DNA from: Pyrus communis
Taxonomy: Eukaryota; Streptophyta; Magnoliopsida; Rosales; Rosaceae
NCBI RefSeq assembly: GCF_963583255.1
Contig: NC_084807.1
Coordinates: forward strand, 15,275,072-15,339,071
DNA length: 64,000 bases
Direction of reading: 5' to 3'
A program made the translations under genes and the position numbers. The notes below the pieces were generated by a model that saw nothing but the letters and a program-made list of their open reading frames with translations, made no database searches and was not told the DNA's origin. Below, piece after piece: positions 11,004 through 24,332 of this stretch (position 1 is the stretch's first letter; the number at the start of each line of letters is the position of its first letter).

Positions 11004-12121
11004 CTAGGGGGTCGAGGGGAGGAAAGTCTCGAGGGCAGCTTTTAGCTCCAACCACTTCGCTTCAGCCTGCCTCGTCTTTTTGTTGAACTGCAGTTGCTGG
11101 ATGTGCCGTGCGCCGGCAGCGAAGGCCGTCAGCCGAGCCTTGTTAGCCTCGAAGTCCTTCTCAGGCTCTGAAGCGGCAGCAGACCTTTGCCGTTGAAGGT
11201 CAGAAATTTGACGCTGGAGGTCAGAGATCTGGCAATCAAACTCGGTCAGCTTTGCTTTCTTGGCTTTTATTGCCTACATCTCAGCTCGGCCAGCCTCTTG
11301 CGCGACCTTGGCCGCCTTCAAGTCGTCCTCAGCTTGTAGGGCTCGTTCAAAAATATTGAAGTGTTGCCGAGTCCGCTCCAAAAAATCGGTGAGGAATGAG
11401 ATATTCTCCGTGCTCAGGTAACCGCTGCTGGCGAGGTCATTAAGACACTCCCCAACGGAGTCAAGACCCTTGCATCGGAGAGCTTGTGAGGCAAAAAGAG
11501 ACAGGACTTCGTGCAGCTTCACGAAGGCTTTGGCCTCGGGCATGGTTCCTGCTGGTTCGGCAAGAGCAGCAGAGGAGCCAGCCTCACCAGTCGTGCTCTG
11601 AAGAAGAGCGTCGAGCTCCACTTCGCACGATGGCTGCACATAAAAGGAAAACTTTGTGAAGAAAAATAAGACGTCGTAATATAGTGCATGACAAAAGGGA
11701 TTGTTTTAGACCTGCCGAGAGGAGACTTCGGCCATGCCCTCTGGGTCATTGCTCGAACCAAGAGAACTTAATGGCCGAGCCCAGTGCCTTAGACCGTTTC
11801 TCAATTCACGCGGCTGATGGAGGTCATCTATATTTGATGGCCACGATGGTGGCCAGGAAATATAGACAACGCCTGTCGGCGCATAAAATTGTCGGTGAAA
11901 TGAACGTTCGGCACCTGACATTTAATAGTCTTTTAAGAACATGTGTCATGATAAAATCAACGCAAAAGAAACAAGACTTACAAAGGCCGAAGACTTTCTG
12001 CGGAGGAATGGGAAGGTCTTCATCCTGCGGATGGATTGGCGTTTAGGCCGTTGCCTCAGGATCGGCCATGGGTCTCTTGCCACGATCCGCCGTAGGAAGA
12101 CACGGTCGAGCGGTCGCCTTG
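11004..12121 (-). pseudogene. 3' part of the antisense extra gene of the Tat element (coiled-coil C-terminus)
   Basis: On the minus strand this continues the PMD gene (24338-26542), split by the Athila insertion at 12121/24333. An intron with GT/AG ends fits 11711-11634. The last exon (11633 to 11004) encodes a Leu/Gln/Lys-rich coiled coil (repeated QISDLQRQ) and ends at TAG 11006-11004. An in-frame TAG at 11276-11274 interrupts it. Upstream exon sequence near 11770-11712 ends in CGGCAG at the donor. The role of extra ORFs in Tat elements is unknown. I infer one gene from frame and splice continuity. Confidence 0.6.
12117..12121. repeat. Target site duplication CCTTG, left
   Basis: It is identical to 24333-24337 and flanks the complete Athila element, which proves a single transposition event between these ends. 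Confidence 0.95.
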
Positions 12122-14384
12122 TGATAGGAGCATATTCATGCGACTTAATTAGCTTGTTCTCGTGCCGTTATGTTGTGTTTACTTAGCTATTTTAGTGTTT
12201 AAGGCTACTTTTGTGTATTTTCAGATTATAAGGCCAAAGTGTGCAAGAAGATGCAAATTGGAGTATTTTGGAGCGAAAGAGGAATGAATGAGTTGAAGAT
12301 TTGAAGAAACGACGAATTCCTACTCCAACGATGAATTCTTACCAAAACGAGGAATCCTACTCAAACAAGGTTTCCTACTTGAAGTAGGAAAGTTAACCCT
12401 AAGTTTCCCGTTTTGGTAACCTTTCCTAATCTAAACATCCGTATTTTCTAGCCACTTTGAAGACCTTGTAGGTACTTTAGGACACAAAACCAAGGCCCTA
12501 GCCCAATTACACAACCTTGCCGTGCCTTAACCCTAATTTCCTTCCCTTGCCGTGCAAGGGGGGGGCACTTTTGTCCAATGTTGTGCAATTAAACCCTATT
12601 TCCCTCTCCTAACCTAACCCTAGCCGCACCCTTTAATCAGTCCCCCTTTAATTTCTGATTTTATTTCCTAAATTCTAGAAGTCTTTGAATGTATTTTAGT
12701 TAATAAAAACAAGCTAGGGTTTATTTCTGAAATCATATATGTTTTAAACCCCTAGCCGCATCTCCCATCCATCATCCATAAACCCTAAGCCTTCTAGTTC
12801 TAATCTCAGCCGTTCCCTTTAATTTTCTCCCTAGCCGTCACTCCTCACATTCTCCCATTTTTCCACCATAAGCCGTAGCACCCATTCAGCCATTCTCCCA
12901 AATTCACTTTTGCCGTGCATTCCATGATATTTTTCCAACCTAATTTCTAACCTAAGCCGTGGCATATTCACCCTAATTCATTCCATTCATATATATATTT
13001 TTGATCATGCAGCCACCCAAAAAAAAAAAGAAAACCTAATTAATTCCCATTAGTGCCGCAGCCACCATCACCCATTATCCCATTCTTTGTCCTTTAGCCG
13101 CATGCAACCATTCAACCTCCCTTCTCTGCCGTGCCTTCCCCCAGCCATTGCAGCCAATTCCCATTATTGCCGTGCCTTCCTCCACCTTCCCAGCCACCTT
13201 CCACACCTTCACACACCATCTACCAACCTTGCCGCACCACCCAACCTCCCTAAATCCATCCCTAACCCAGAAAACCATCCAGAAATTCCCTAAACACTCT
13301 CTGCCGCAGCAAGGAGAAGAGGAAAGAGGAGCTTCGACGCGCAGAAATTCAAGTGGATTCGTTGTGCGTCCTAGGTATAATGAATCCTTTGTGCTTTATG
13401 TTTAAATTCAATTGTATTTCTCTTTTTGTGAACATGAGAGGCTAAACCCCTATTTAGCTAGGGGGTGATTCGAAACCATGTTTATGCTTGCAAGATGATT
13501 TGATTACTTTTGGTTGGAATTTCATGAATGGTGAATTCAATTTGTTTAACTGCTTGATCGATAACTTATTTATGTATGTTGATTGAGAGTGCATGCTTAA
13601 TTTTTATGCATGAATATGACGCTAGAATATAAGTGAGTTTCACCTAATAGTTATGAATTTATATTCACAAGTAGTGGAGGTTGCTTATAAACAATCACGT
13701 TAAATGAATTCTTGGCACTAGTTTCATGCTCATCATAGTAACGAATGCCTCGTCGACACTTATAGTTTTCATGATGCTTAATGATCTTTGATTGTATCTT
13801 TATTGTGCTTTTCACGTAAAGGACTTTTGGAGAATGTTTTGAATTGCGTTGCGCTAACCCATCCAATTCATTAACTTAAGGAGAACTTGACGGTTAATTT
13901 AAGCGGACCTAATTAACCCGGGGTGTTGAGTTTCATAATTTATCGAAAGACCAACTGAAAATCAAATTGTATGCAAGTGTAACATGTGTGGAGAAGAACC
14001 TTCTAGCTAGCATTCATCCATATTTTCATCACATTCATATTTACATTCTGCCTTTTAATTGCAATCTGTGCATTTAGTTTAATTTCGTCAAAACCTCAAT
14101 CCCCCTTTACTTTAGTGTCCAATTTAGTTAGAAAGTGTCTTAGTTTGTGTTTATAAGTGTTTTGCATTCTTTGAGTCTTTTGATTTGTTTTAAGTGTTTT
14201 ATTGTTTAGTTTGCATTCTTTGAGCCTAGTTTAGTGTTTTTAACGTTTGTTTTACATTTTTGAGTCAGTCTCCAAGTGATTTAGTAATCCCTCATAATCC
14301 CCGGTCTAGAACGATCCCTACTTGCATCTTTACTACAATTGTCAAAAGAGGGTTTTAATTTGTGTGCTTATTTAGTTCGCATCA
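12122..14384 (+). repeat. 5' LTR of complete Athila element (2263 bp)
   Basis: It is nearly identical by eye to the 3' LTR except for a 101-bp block missing here near 12909, between two copies of ATTCACT. It contains many GCCG(T/C)GC-rich pyrimidine motifs (12730-13300), and a TATATATAT stretch near 12990 could serve as the promoter. Confidence 0.93.
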
Positions 14385-14390
14385 AATTTT

Positions 14391-14408
14391 TGGCGCCGTT
14401 GCCGGGGA
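14391..14408 (+). other. Primer binding site, tRNA-Asp type
   Basis: TGGCGCCGTTGCCGGGGA, complementary to the 3' end of plant tRNA-Asp, starts 6 bp after the 5' LTR. Confidence 0.93.
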
Positions 14409-14510
14409 TTAGCAACTTTGCTAATCCCTTGGATTGTTACTTTCTGTTTAATTTAGTTTTTGTTAAGAATTCTGACCTTGTTTTGTTTTCCTTGTTTTAA
14501 GTACTAGTGC

Positions 14511-15440
14511 ATGACTCGGAGTTCTCAACCGATTCGTGAGCATATCTAGGATTTTGACAGCGATTTTGAGAGGACTTTGAGACGGAAGAGGAAGCCACAC
14601 GAACCAAGTCCACGACGTCCGGAATCTAACCTTGAAGAAGAAGAGGCCACGGCAGGTGTATTTGAGGAACCCACGGCAAGGGTATTTGAAGAACCACAAG
14701 TCATGGCCGTGGATACCCGGACACTCAAGGAGCTTTCGGCCTCGGGATTGGATAATGCCGCACCCTTGTGTATCCAATATCCCCCACCTGCCGAAGGGAA
14801 GACCGACGAGTTCGAGTTGAAGTCCAGCTTGCTTCACCATATTCCGAAGTACCATGGGTTGTCCATAGAGGATTCGAACAAGCACCTGAAGGAATTCGAG
14901 GTGGTATGTTCAAGCATGACTCCCATCAACGTCGATGGAAGCATATTGAAGATGAAGGCTTTTCCATTCTCTTTGATGGACAAAGCCAAGGATTGGTTGT
15001 ACGACTTAGCTCCCGGAACCGTCACATCATGGGAGAGCATGAAGAGGGCATATCTGGAGAAGTTTTTCCCAACTTCTCGAATCATCCTTTTACGAAAAAG
15101 GATAAGTGGAATCCAACAAGAAGAAGGTGAGTCCTTTCCTACGTATTATGAACGTTTTAAATCTCTTGTTGCTTCGTGTCCACAACATCAGATGAAGGAG
15201 GAGTTGCTTTTACAATACTTCTACGAGGGGCTCCTACCAATCGAACGTCAAATGCTCGATGCCTCAGCAGGTGGAGCATTGGTGGACAAGACACCCAGTG
15301 CTAAGGTTTTGATCGCTAACCGAGCGTTGAACGCTTAACAGTACGAAGGAGTAGGCCAAAGAGGACCCCCACGGCAGCAAGTACATGAGGTAAGTTCCAC
15401 ACCTGACATTCATTCACAATTAGCTAATCTTACTTCCATT
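14511..15440 (+). pseudogene. gag: Athila gag, N-terminal part (two nonsense codons)
   Basis: The likely start is ATG 14511, shortly after the primer site; the same frame 0 runs on to 18164. A TAG at 14547-14549 (codon 13) and a TAA at 15336-15338 interrupt it. The retrotransposon gag core (about 14800-15330) carries the Athila pattern: FPFSLMDKAKDWLYDL, then SWESMKRAYLEKFFP. It would form the capsid. Sequence between 15339 and 15440 continues in frame into the next segment, so the split is a point change. Confidence 0.88.
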
Positions 15441-18164
15441 GTGTCTCAGATGGCCGAAGGAATGAGGGTGCAAGGACCGATTATATGCGGAGTGTGTTCT
15501 ATCCAAGGACATGCTTCTGAGAAGTGCCCGCAACTCATTGAAAATGGTGGATGGGAAAGCGCTAATGCCATTGGATTTCAAGGCCAAAACCAACCAAGGA
15601 ACGATCCGTACTCGAACACTTATAATCCAGGTTGGAGAGACCACCCTAACTTCAAATGGAGGGAGCCCCAACAACCACCACAACAAGGAGGCTTTAGGCA
15701 ACAACCCCCGGGCTTCTACAACAAGCCATATGCACCCGCACAAGCACCTCCACAATCTGCCCAAACAAGTTCAGGTAACACTTTAGACAATGATACACTC
15801 CTTAAGTTACTAACGAATTTGTCTCAGGGGCAGGAAAATCAAGCCAAAGCCATGCAAAACCAAGATAAGAGGGTGGAGCAATTGGAGAAACAAATTGGGC
15901 AGATTGCAGATTTTGTAGGGAAGTTTCGTGAGCAAGGCCAACTCCCTAGCTCTACCATTCCAAACCCCAAGGGAGGCTTTGAAAGTGCAAAGGCTATACT
16001 CTTGAGAAGTGGAAAAGAAGTCGGGGCAGGTCCTACACCATCACCATCAAGCCCCGAAGAGGATGAAAAACGAAGACTTGAAGAGGAGGAATCAAGACAA
16101 CCCACGGCAAAGGTGGAAACACCTTTGCCGCAAGCTTGTGTTGACCCAAAAGTGTCCACTTCAGCCAATAAAGGTAAAAATGTGTTAAATTCAGTTCCTA
16201 CTAATGTTGTTCCTTCGAATGTGCCTTTTCCTAGTAGGTTCATGCAAACGAAGAAAGAAGAAGCCGAGAAGAACATCCTTGAGACATTCCGGAAAGTTCA
16301 AGTAAACATACCCCGTTTGGATGCAATCAAGCAAGTCCCGAGGTACGCCAAGTTTCTCAAGGAGCTTTGCACCACAAGAAAGAGGATGTCGACCAAAGAA
16401 GTGGTAAAGGTAGGTGAAAATGTCTCTGCCATCTTGCAATGCAAACTACCCCCCAAATGCAAAGATCCGGGTAGTTTTACCATTCCTTGTGTCATTGGAA
16501 ATACTAAATTTGAATATGCCATGCTAGACTTAGGTGCCTCTATAAATGTTATGCCATATTCAATTTATGCATCTATGAACCTAGGAGTATTGAAAAATGA
16601 TGGTGTAATCATACAATTGGCCGATAGATCTAACGCCTATCCCAAGGGAGTTTTGGAAGATGTGTTAGTGCAGGTAAATCATTTAATCTTTCCGGCGGAC
16701 TTCTATGTGCTCGAGATGGATGAATCTGACCATGCCCCTACGTTGCCAATCCTACTTGGCCGGCCATTCATGAAGACGGCTCGGACAAAGATTGATGTGT
16801 TTAATGGAACATTGTCCATGGAATTTGATGGGGAAGTTGTTAATTTTAGTCTTTCTGATTCTATTAAGTATCCTAGTGAGGATCATTCATGTTTCACCAT
16901 TGATATAGTTGACTCATTGGCGCAGGGACACTTTGAAGATCTGAACGCCGACGCACTTGAAAACGTCATTTCAAGAAGCATGGAACTCAAAACCGTGCAA
17001 GGGGGATTGATGCTAGCCCACGGCACACACTCTTTACTCCATGCCGTGCCTCCTAGTGAGGAGTGCCTTGAGTTAGTTGCTGCCCTGGAGTCATTGCCTA
17101 AGCACGAGGGTAAGTTTTCTAACTTTGAGTCAATTCCCATTTCGACTAATAAGTTGCTTCCATCCATAGTTCAGGCACCCATCCTTGATCTCAAACCACT
17201 ACCAAGCCATTTGAAGTACATTTTCTTGGGGGAAGAAGAGACACTACCGGCCATTATTTCTTCATCACTCACAGCACAAGAAGAGGAGAAACTAGTGCGT
17301 GTTTTGAAGGAGTTCAAATCTGCCCTAGGTTGGACGTTGGCCGATATCAAAGGTATTAGTCCCGCCACATGCATGCATCACATATTTCTTGAGGAGGGGG
17401 CCAAACCAACTAGAGAGGCTCAACGCCGTCTTAACCCTCCGATGATGGAAGTAGTGAAGAAGGAGATAATCAAACTCCTTGATTGTGGAGTCATCTATCC
17501 AATCTCGGATAGTAAGTGGGTGTCACCTATCCAATGTGTTCCGAAGAAATCTGGAGTGACGGTGGTGGAAAATGCGGAGAATGAGCTGGTACCTACTCGA
17601 ATCCAAACTGGTTGGCGCGTATGCACTGATTATAGGAAGATAAATGCCACCACAAGGAAGGACCACTTCCCATTGCCGTTCCTAGATCAAATGTTGGAAA
17701 GGTTAGCGGGTCATTCATTTTATTGTTTTCTTGATGGATATTCTGGTTATAATCAAATTGTTATTGCCCCGGATGATCAAGAAAAAACTACATTTACATG
17801 CCCCTTTGGTACATTTGCTTATCGTCGTATGCCATTTGGTTTATGTAATGCACCTGCCACATTTCAAAGATGCATGATGAGCATATTTTCAGATTATGTT
17901 GAGAAAATTATTGAGGTTTTTATGGATGATTTCAGTGTTTTTGGTAATTCATTTGATGGTTGTTTGAATAATCTTAGTGTGATCCTGAACCGTTGTGTTG
18001 AAACAAACCTTGTGTTAAATTGGGAGAAATGTCACTTCATGGTTAAACAAGGTATTGTTCTAGGTCATATTATTTCTAAAAAAGGCATTGAAGTAGATAA
18101 ATCTAAGGTAGACCTTGTTCGTCACTTACCCTCTCCAACTTCGGTTAGAGAGGTTCGTTCGTAA
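15441..18164 (+). pseudogene. pol: Athila gag C-terminus, protease and reverse transcriptase
   Basis: This is open for 907 codons in the gag frame. A CX2CX4HX4C zinc knuckle is at 15486-15527. Next come a Pro/Gln-rich segment and the DKRVEQLEKQIGQIADF helix (about 15860-15930). The aspartic protease has DLGAS at 16527, and RT runs from about 17430 to 18130 with FMDD at 17919-17930. The frame ends at TAA 18162-18164 only because a short deletion removed the bases between VREVRS and the DFSKIAQP block; these bases are present in the copy at 57630-64000. Without RNase H and integrase this cannot support transposition. Confidence 0.9.
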
Positions 18165-20050
18165 AGGATTTCTCCAAGATTGCGCAGCCACTATGCCGAT
18201 TGCTTCAAAAGGAGGTGGTTTTCGAGTTCAACGAGGCGTGTGAGAAAACATTCAACCACCTCAAAGAGGCTCTCACTTCGGCTCCAATTATCACACCTCC
18301 AGATTGGAGCCTTCCATTCGAGTTGATGTGCGATGCTTCGGACTATGCGATTGTTGCTGTTTTGGGGCAGCGAAAGAACAAACAACCTCATGTTATTTAT
18401 TATGCATCTAGGACACTAAATGATGCTCAATTAAATTACTCAACCACTGAAAAAGAATTACTTGCTGTGGTATTTGCGTTAGATAAGTTTCGGTCATACT
18501 TACTTGGTACTAAAGTTATTATTTTTACTGATCATGCAGCTCTCAAGTATTTGCTCACGAAAAAGGAGGCCAAGCCTAGACTAATTCGATGGATGTTGCT
18601 TCTACAAGAGTTTGACATTGAGATTAGGGATAAGAAGGGCGTGGAGAACGTGGTGGCTGACCACCTAAGTCGAATGGTGCATGAGGAAGCATTGCCGATT
18701 TCGGAAACGTTTCCGGATGAACAACTTCTGTCCGTTGAGGTAAGTACCCCTTGGTATGCCGATTTGGTTAATTTTTTGGCGTCTAAGCAAGTTCCTAACA
18801 CTTTAAGCAAGGCTCAACGTGATAAATTAAAAAAGGATGCATGTTTTTATGTTTGGGACGACCCTTATTTGTGGAAAATAGGCCCGGATCAGATTGTGCG
18901 TCGTTGTGTTCATGAATCTGAATTTAACTCCATTTTGAGTTTTTGCCATACATATGCATGTGGTGGACACTTTGGCACACAACGCACAACATTTAAGGTT
19001 CTTGAAAGTGGTTTCTATTGGCCTACATTGTTTAGAGATGCTAGGGCTTTTTGCTTAACATGTGATAGATGTCAAAAGACCGGAAGTTTAGGCCAAAGAG
19101 ACCAAATGCCACAAACCCCAATCCTTGTTGTTGAAATCTTTGATGTGTGGGGTATTGATTTTATGGGTCCGTTCCCTATGTCTTTTGGTTTTACGTACAT
19201 TTTACTTGCCGTTGATTATGTGTCAAAGTGGGTGGAAGCTAAAGCCACCCGAACTAACGATTCTAGAGTTGTTGCAGATTTTGTAAAATCTAACATTTTC
19301 TCTAGATTTGGGATGCCTCGAGTACTCATAAGCGATGGAGGGTCTCATTTTTGTAACCGCACCATTGCGGCATTGCTCAAGAAGTACAACGTGTTGCATA
19401 AGGTTTCCACACCTTATCACCCCCAAACCAGTGGGCAAGCCGAAGTTTCAAATTGAGAAATCAAGTAAATCTTGGAAAAGACTGTTGGGCCGAATAGAAA
19501 GGATTGGAGCTTGCGTTTGGAGGATGCACTGTGGGCCTATCGAACGGCTTACAAAACGCCCATTGGTATGTCCCCATTTCGGCTAGTCTATGGCAAGCCG
19601 TGCCATCTACCCGTAGAGCTTGAGCATAAGGCTCATTGGGCCGTGAGGAAGTTCAACATGGATGTAGATGAGGCGGGAATTCAACGTAAGCTTCAATTGA
19701 GCGAGCTTGAAGAGATTAGGCATGAAGCGTATGAGAATGCCCGTATGTACAAGGAGAAGACCAAGGCCGTCCATGACAAGATGATTCGAGGCAAAACCTT
19801 CTCAATCGGGCAGAAAGTGTTGTTATTCAATTCCCGTCTTCGATTATTCCCTGGTAAGTTACGTTCTAAGTGGGTTGATCCATTTGTTATCACTAATGTT
19901 TTTGTGCATGGTGCAGTCCAAATACAAACTTTGAAAACTGGACAAGAATTCAAGGTGAATGGCCATAGGTTGAAACCCTACTACGAGAACTTTGTTGAGC
20001 ATGTTGTGGAGGAGATCCCATTGCATGCCGTGGGCTCCAATGGGGAATAA
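18165..20050 (+). pseudogene. pol: Athila RNase H and integrase
   Basis: Frame 2, shifted relative to RT by the deletion at about 18157. RNase H (about 18310-18680) keeps [23 protein letters not shown] and VVADHLSR. Integrase starts with the HHCC zinc domain (about 18945-19080), then [14 protein letters not shown] and GQAEVSN for the catalytic triad. Two stops lie immediately after the third catalytic block, TGA at 19454-19456 and TAA seven codons later at about 19466-19468. The C-terminal domain (19472-20050) is open after them and lacks a chromodomain, as expected for Athila. Confidence 0.88.
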
Positions 20051-21156
20051 GCATAACGTCGTCCGGCTGCAAGACGTAAAAGAAAGCGCTACTTAGGAGG
20101 CAACCCATGCAATCAACAAAGGAAAAAATTGGGAATCGCTCCACACTCAGATTTGCGTCCCTAAACCCTTTCCTTTGTTGCTTACTTTATGTTATGTGTA
20201 TTGTGTTTAATTGTGTCTAAAACATTGAGGACAATGTTGAGTTTAAGTGTGGGGGGGGGGGGGTAACATTCTGTTTTGAGATATTTTTGCATGAAATTCG
20301 TAGGGTATTACCACCTAACATGTCTAAACTTGTTTCCCACTGTTTTTAAGTGTTTTTAAGCTATTTTAGAGTGTTTTAGAGTGTGTTGACTTAAAAATCC
20401 GAAAAACCCATAAAAATTTGAAAAAATTGTTTTGAAAAACCCAAAAAAAGAGTTGCTTTTTGTGTGTTTGTTTGTGTCGTAGGTTACCTTCCAACACAAT
20501 GATGAGGATTTGGTTTTTAACTGCATGATGGTTAAAGAAAGTTACAAATATGGATGGACGTTTGATATACTCTTTGGTTTATACTTGGTTGTAGTTATAG
20601 TTTACGGATTCACATGTAATCACAAAGAAAAAATTAGTTTTTGTAACATGCTTGAAGGAAGGAACTTAATAAACGCTACATCCCTGTGAGACTTGAGCCT
20701 AAACGTTATTTGGAGAGTTAAAATCTGTGCATTATTGTTTTCTAAAGTCGTTGCATGATCTCATTATTCTTTGCTTGGTTACTACTTAGAAGGTGTTTCA
20801 TCACTTAGTTCCAAATGCTAGAACTCATGCCCATTTCATTCAAAGCATGTCATTGATTTGCATAACACATATTCAAGATGAAGTTGTGTAGTGACCACCA
20901 TCAAAGCCAAACAGCCATGTGCCCTTCACTCATTTTGTGTTTAAGTGCAACCCCATTGAGCCGTGTTAGCCATGTTCTTTGTTAACTCATTTCATCCTCA
21001 CCTAGCCTAGATAGGACCATCCTTACCCTTGTTCTTGAAGCATAGTAAGCAATGAATTCCTTTTGATTAAGGTGGTGCAGAAAATAAGTGTGGGGGAAAG
21101 AGTATTTATGTGAGTTGATGTGCCATAGGCACGGCTAGAAAAAAAAAATAAATAAA

Positions 21157-21194
<38 letters not shown>

Positions 21195-21953
21195 GAAGTG
21201 AAAAAGAGTTCCAAAGTATGGTTTGTTGAAGTAAGGGCCCAAAACAATGAATTAGGCCCTAAGAGTTGTTTGAATCTTCCCTTTATGTCTAAAAGTTGAT
21301 TTCTGCATTCTAAGGGAACTCTAGGTCTTAATTTCATTACTTTGCTTGCTATTGCTTAAGGAACTTTTGTTTATCCCTATCTTTCCTTGTTAGCCAACAC
21401 CCCAAGCCCCGTTACAACCCTTGACTTCTATCTTGAGTGTTGTGCATTTCAATTGTGGAGTTTGAATTTGGTATGAGCATATGGTGTCACTGGTTCTCGC
21501 ATCTAAGTAGTAGCATTCCATTCATGAGATCATATCTAAACACGTTTAATTACTCCAGAAATTGCGTTCTTTGCTATAACATATGTGAGTACTAGTCTTT
21601 CATGTTTACATCAATCTTCTCACATATAACTAGTGTAGGGTGTGTAGTCAGAAAATCTGAGTGAAAATTGAGTGCATAACTAGTGAGGAATTGAGGGAAT
21701 TCTCTAAGGCATGTTACTACATTCAAAATGTGTTTTAATTGATTAAATGCGAACTAGTGAATGGTGACTATGATTAAGTATGTGCTTGAGGGGAAGGAAG
21801 ACTAAAAGCTATGTGAGTAATGATCTTTGACATGTCATGTTTCATTGGAAATCCCTGAGGCAAATGTTGGAAGGTTTAGGTTATGTTTCGTTTGTTTATT
21901 TTTCGTCTTGTTTACTTTAGTTGTTTTGTTTTGCTCGAGGACTAGCAAAAGTT
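20051..21953 (+). other. Athila 3' non-coding region
   Basis: No gene is seen in this 1.9-kb stretch. It starts with a conserved segment (20055-20110) shared with every Athila copy here. It has a G13 run at 20251-20263 and an A-rich tract at 21139-21200. The same region is recognisable in reverse at 29652-31480, 36209-38030 and 59762-61560. In the composite the antisense coiled-coil gene sits on the pol-proximal side of this region; here no extra ORF is present. Confidence 0.8.
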
Positions 21954-21968
21954 AAGTGTGGGGGAATT
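21954..21968 (+). other. Polypurine tract of complete Athila element
   Basis: AAGTGTGGGGGAATT lies immediately upstream of the 3' LTR. The same tract precedes the 3' LTRs at 29636, 36193 and 59746 on the minus strand. Confidence 0.9.
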
Positions 21969-24332
21969 TGATAGGAGCATATTCATGCGACTTAATTAGC
22001 TTGTTCTCGTGCCGTTATGTTGTGTTTACTTAGCTATTTTAGTGTTTAAGGCTACTTTTGTGTATTTTCAGATTATAAGGCCAAAGTGTGCAAGAAGATG
22101 CAAATTGGAGTATTTTGGAGCGAAAGAGGAATGAATGAGTTGAAGATTTGAAGAAATGACGAATTCCTACTCCAACGATGAATTCTTACCAAAACGAGGA
22201 ATCCTACTCAAACAAGGTTTCCTACTTGAAGTAGGAAAGTTAACCCTAAGTTTCCCGTTTTGGTAACCTTTCCTAATCTAAACATCCGTATTTTCTAGCC
22301 ACTTTGAAGACCTTGTAGGTACTTTAGGACACAAAACCAAGGCCCTAGCCTAATTACACAACCTTGCCGTGCCTTAACCCTAATTCCCTTCCCTTGCCGT
22401 GCAAGGGGGGGCACTTTTGTCCAATGTTGTGCAATTAAACCCTATTTCCCTCTCCTAACCTAACCCTAGCCGCACCCTTTAATCAGTCCCCCTTTAATTT
22501 CTGATTTTATTTCTAAAATTCTAGAAGTCTTTGAATGTATTTTAGTTAATAAAAACAAGCTAGGGTTTATTTCTGAAATCATATATGTTTTAAACCCCTA
22601 GCCGCATCTCCCATCCATCATCCATAAACCCTAAGCCTTCTAGTTCTAATCTCAGCCGTTCACTTTAATTTTCTCCCTAGCCGTCACTCCTCACATTCTC
22701 CCATTTTTCCACCATAAGCCGTAGCACCCATTCAGCCATTCTCCCAAATTCACTAAAAGCCGTGCGCCCCCCCCCCCCCCCCCCCCCCCCATTTATCATT
22801 TAACCTAATAAATCAAAAAGAAAATCTGGCCGCAGCACCATACATTATTATTCACTTTTGCCGTGCATTCCATGATATTTTTCCAACCTAATTTCTAACC
22901 TAAGCCGTGGCATATTCACCCTAATTCATTCCATTCATATATATATTTTTGATCATGCAGCCACCCAAAAAAAAAAAAGAAAACCTAATTAATTCCCATT
23001 AGTGCCGCAGCCACCATCACCCATTATCCCATTCTTTGTCCTTTAGCCGCATGCAACCATTCAACCTCCCTTCTCTGCCGTGCCTTCCCCCAGCCATTGC
23101 AGCTAATTCCCATTATTGCCGTGCCTTCCTCCACCTTCCCAGCCACCTTCCACACCTTCACACACCATCTACCAACCTTGCCGCACCACCCAACCTCCCT
23201 AAATCCATCCCTAACCCAGAAAACCATCCAGAAATTCCCTAAACACTCTCTGCCGCAACAAGGAGAAGAGGAAAGAGGAGCTTCGACGCGCAGAAATTCA
23301 AGTGGATTCGTTGTGTGTCCTAGGTGTAATCAATCCTTTGTGCTTTATGTTTAAATTCAATTGTATTTCTCTTTTTGTGAACATGAGAGGCTAAACCCCT
23401 ATTTAGCTAGGGGGTGATTCGAAACCATGTTTATGCTTGCAAGATGATTTGATTACTTTTGGTTGGAATTTCATGAATGGTGAATTCAATTTGTTTAACT
23501 ACTTGATCGATAACTTATTTATGTATGTTGATTGAGAGTGCATGCTTAATTTTCATGCATGAATATGACGGTAGAATATAAGTGAGTTTCACCTAATAGT
23601 TATGAATTTATATTCACAAGTAGTGGAGGTTGCTTATAAACAATCACGTTAAAAGAATTCTTGGCACTAGTTTCATGCTCATCATAGTAACGAATGCCTC
23701 ATCGACACTTATAGTTTTCATGATGCTTAATGATCTTTAATTGTATCTTTATTGTGCTTTTCACGTAAAGGACTTTTGGAGAATGTTTTGAATTGCGTTG
23801 TGCTAACCCATCCAATTCATTAACTTAAGGAGAACTTGACGGTTAATTTAAGCGGACCTAATTAACCCGGGGTGTTGAGTTTCATAATTTATCGAAAGAC
23901 CAACTGAAAATCAAATTGTATGCAAGTGTAACATGTGTGGAGAAGAACCTTCTAGCTAGCATTCATCCATATTTTCATCACATTCATATTTACATTCTGT
24001 CTTTTAATTGCAATCTGTGCATTTAGTTTAATTTCGTCAAAACCTCAATCCCCCTTTACTTTAGTGTCCAATTTAGTTAGAAAGTGTCTTAGTTTGTGTT
24101 TATAAGTGTTTTGCATTCTTTGAGTCTTTTGATTTGTTTAAGTGTTTTATTGTTTAGTTTGCATTCTTTGAGCCTAGTTTAGTGTTTTTAACGTTTGTTT
24201 TACATTTTTGAGTCAGTCTCCAAGTGATTTAGTAATCCCTCATAATCCCCGGTCTAGAACGATCCCTACTTGCATCTTTACTACAATTGTCAAAAGAGGG
24301 TTTTAATTTGTGTGCTTATTTAGTTCGCATCA
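21969..24332 (+). repeat. 3' LTR of complete Athila element (2364 bp)
   Basis: It has TG/CA ends and is nearly identical to the 5' LTR. It retains a 101-bp block (about 22754-22854) with a long C-run, bounded by ATTCACT repeats, that the 5' LTR lacks. Confidence 0.93.

Larger units (their letters stand above)
12122..24332 (+). mobile_element. Complete Athila-lineage LTR retrotransposon (12.2 kb)
   Basis: The element has LTRs at 12122-14384 and 21969-24332, both TGATAGGAGC to TTCGCATCA. A tRNA-Asp type primer site is at 14391 and a polypurine tract at 21954. Gag, protease, RT, RNase H and integrase lie in the order usual for Ty3/gypsy elements. A perfect 5-bp target duplication (CCTTG) flanks it. 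The Gag text, DLGAS protease, FMDD RT and long (about 2.3 kb) LTRs fit Athila. A 1.9-kb non-coding 3' region stands where other Athila elements carry an env-like or extra ORF. It is inserted in an exon of the antisense gene of the Tat element. It is coding-incompetent through nonsense changes and one deletion. Confidence 0.93.

Noticed and set aside
13087..13405. Pro/His-rich ORFs in the Athila LTR (also 23036-23354 and the antisense 13075-13278)
   Set aside because: They are pyrimidine-rich LTR sequence, repeated identically in both LTRs, with no domain pattern.
20051..21953. Env-like gene in the complete Athila element
   Set aside because: No ORF of meaningful length or membrane-segment pattern is present in this 1.9-kb region.
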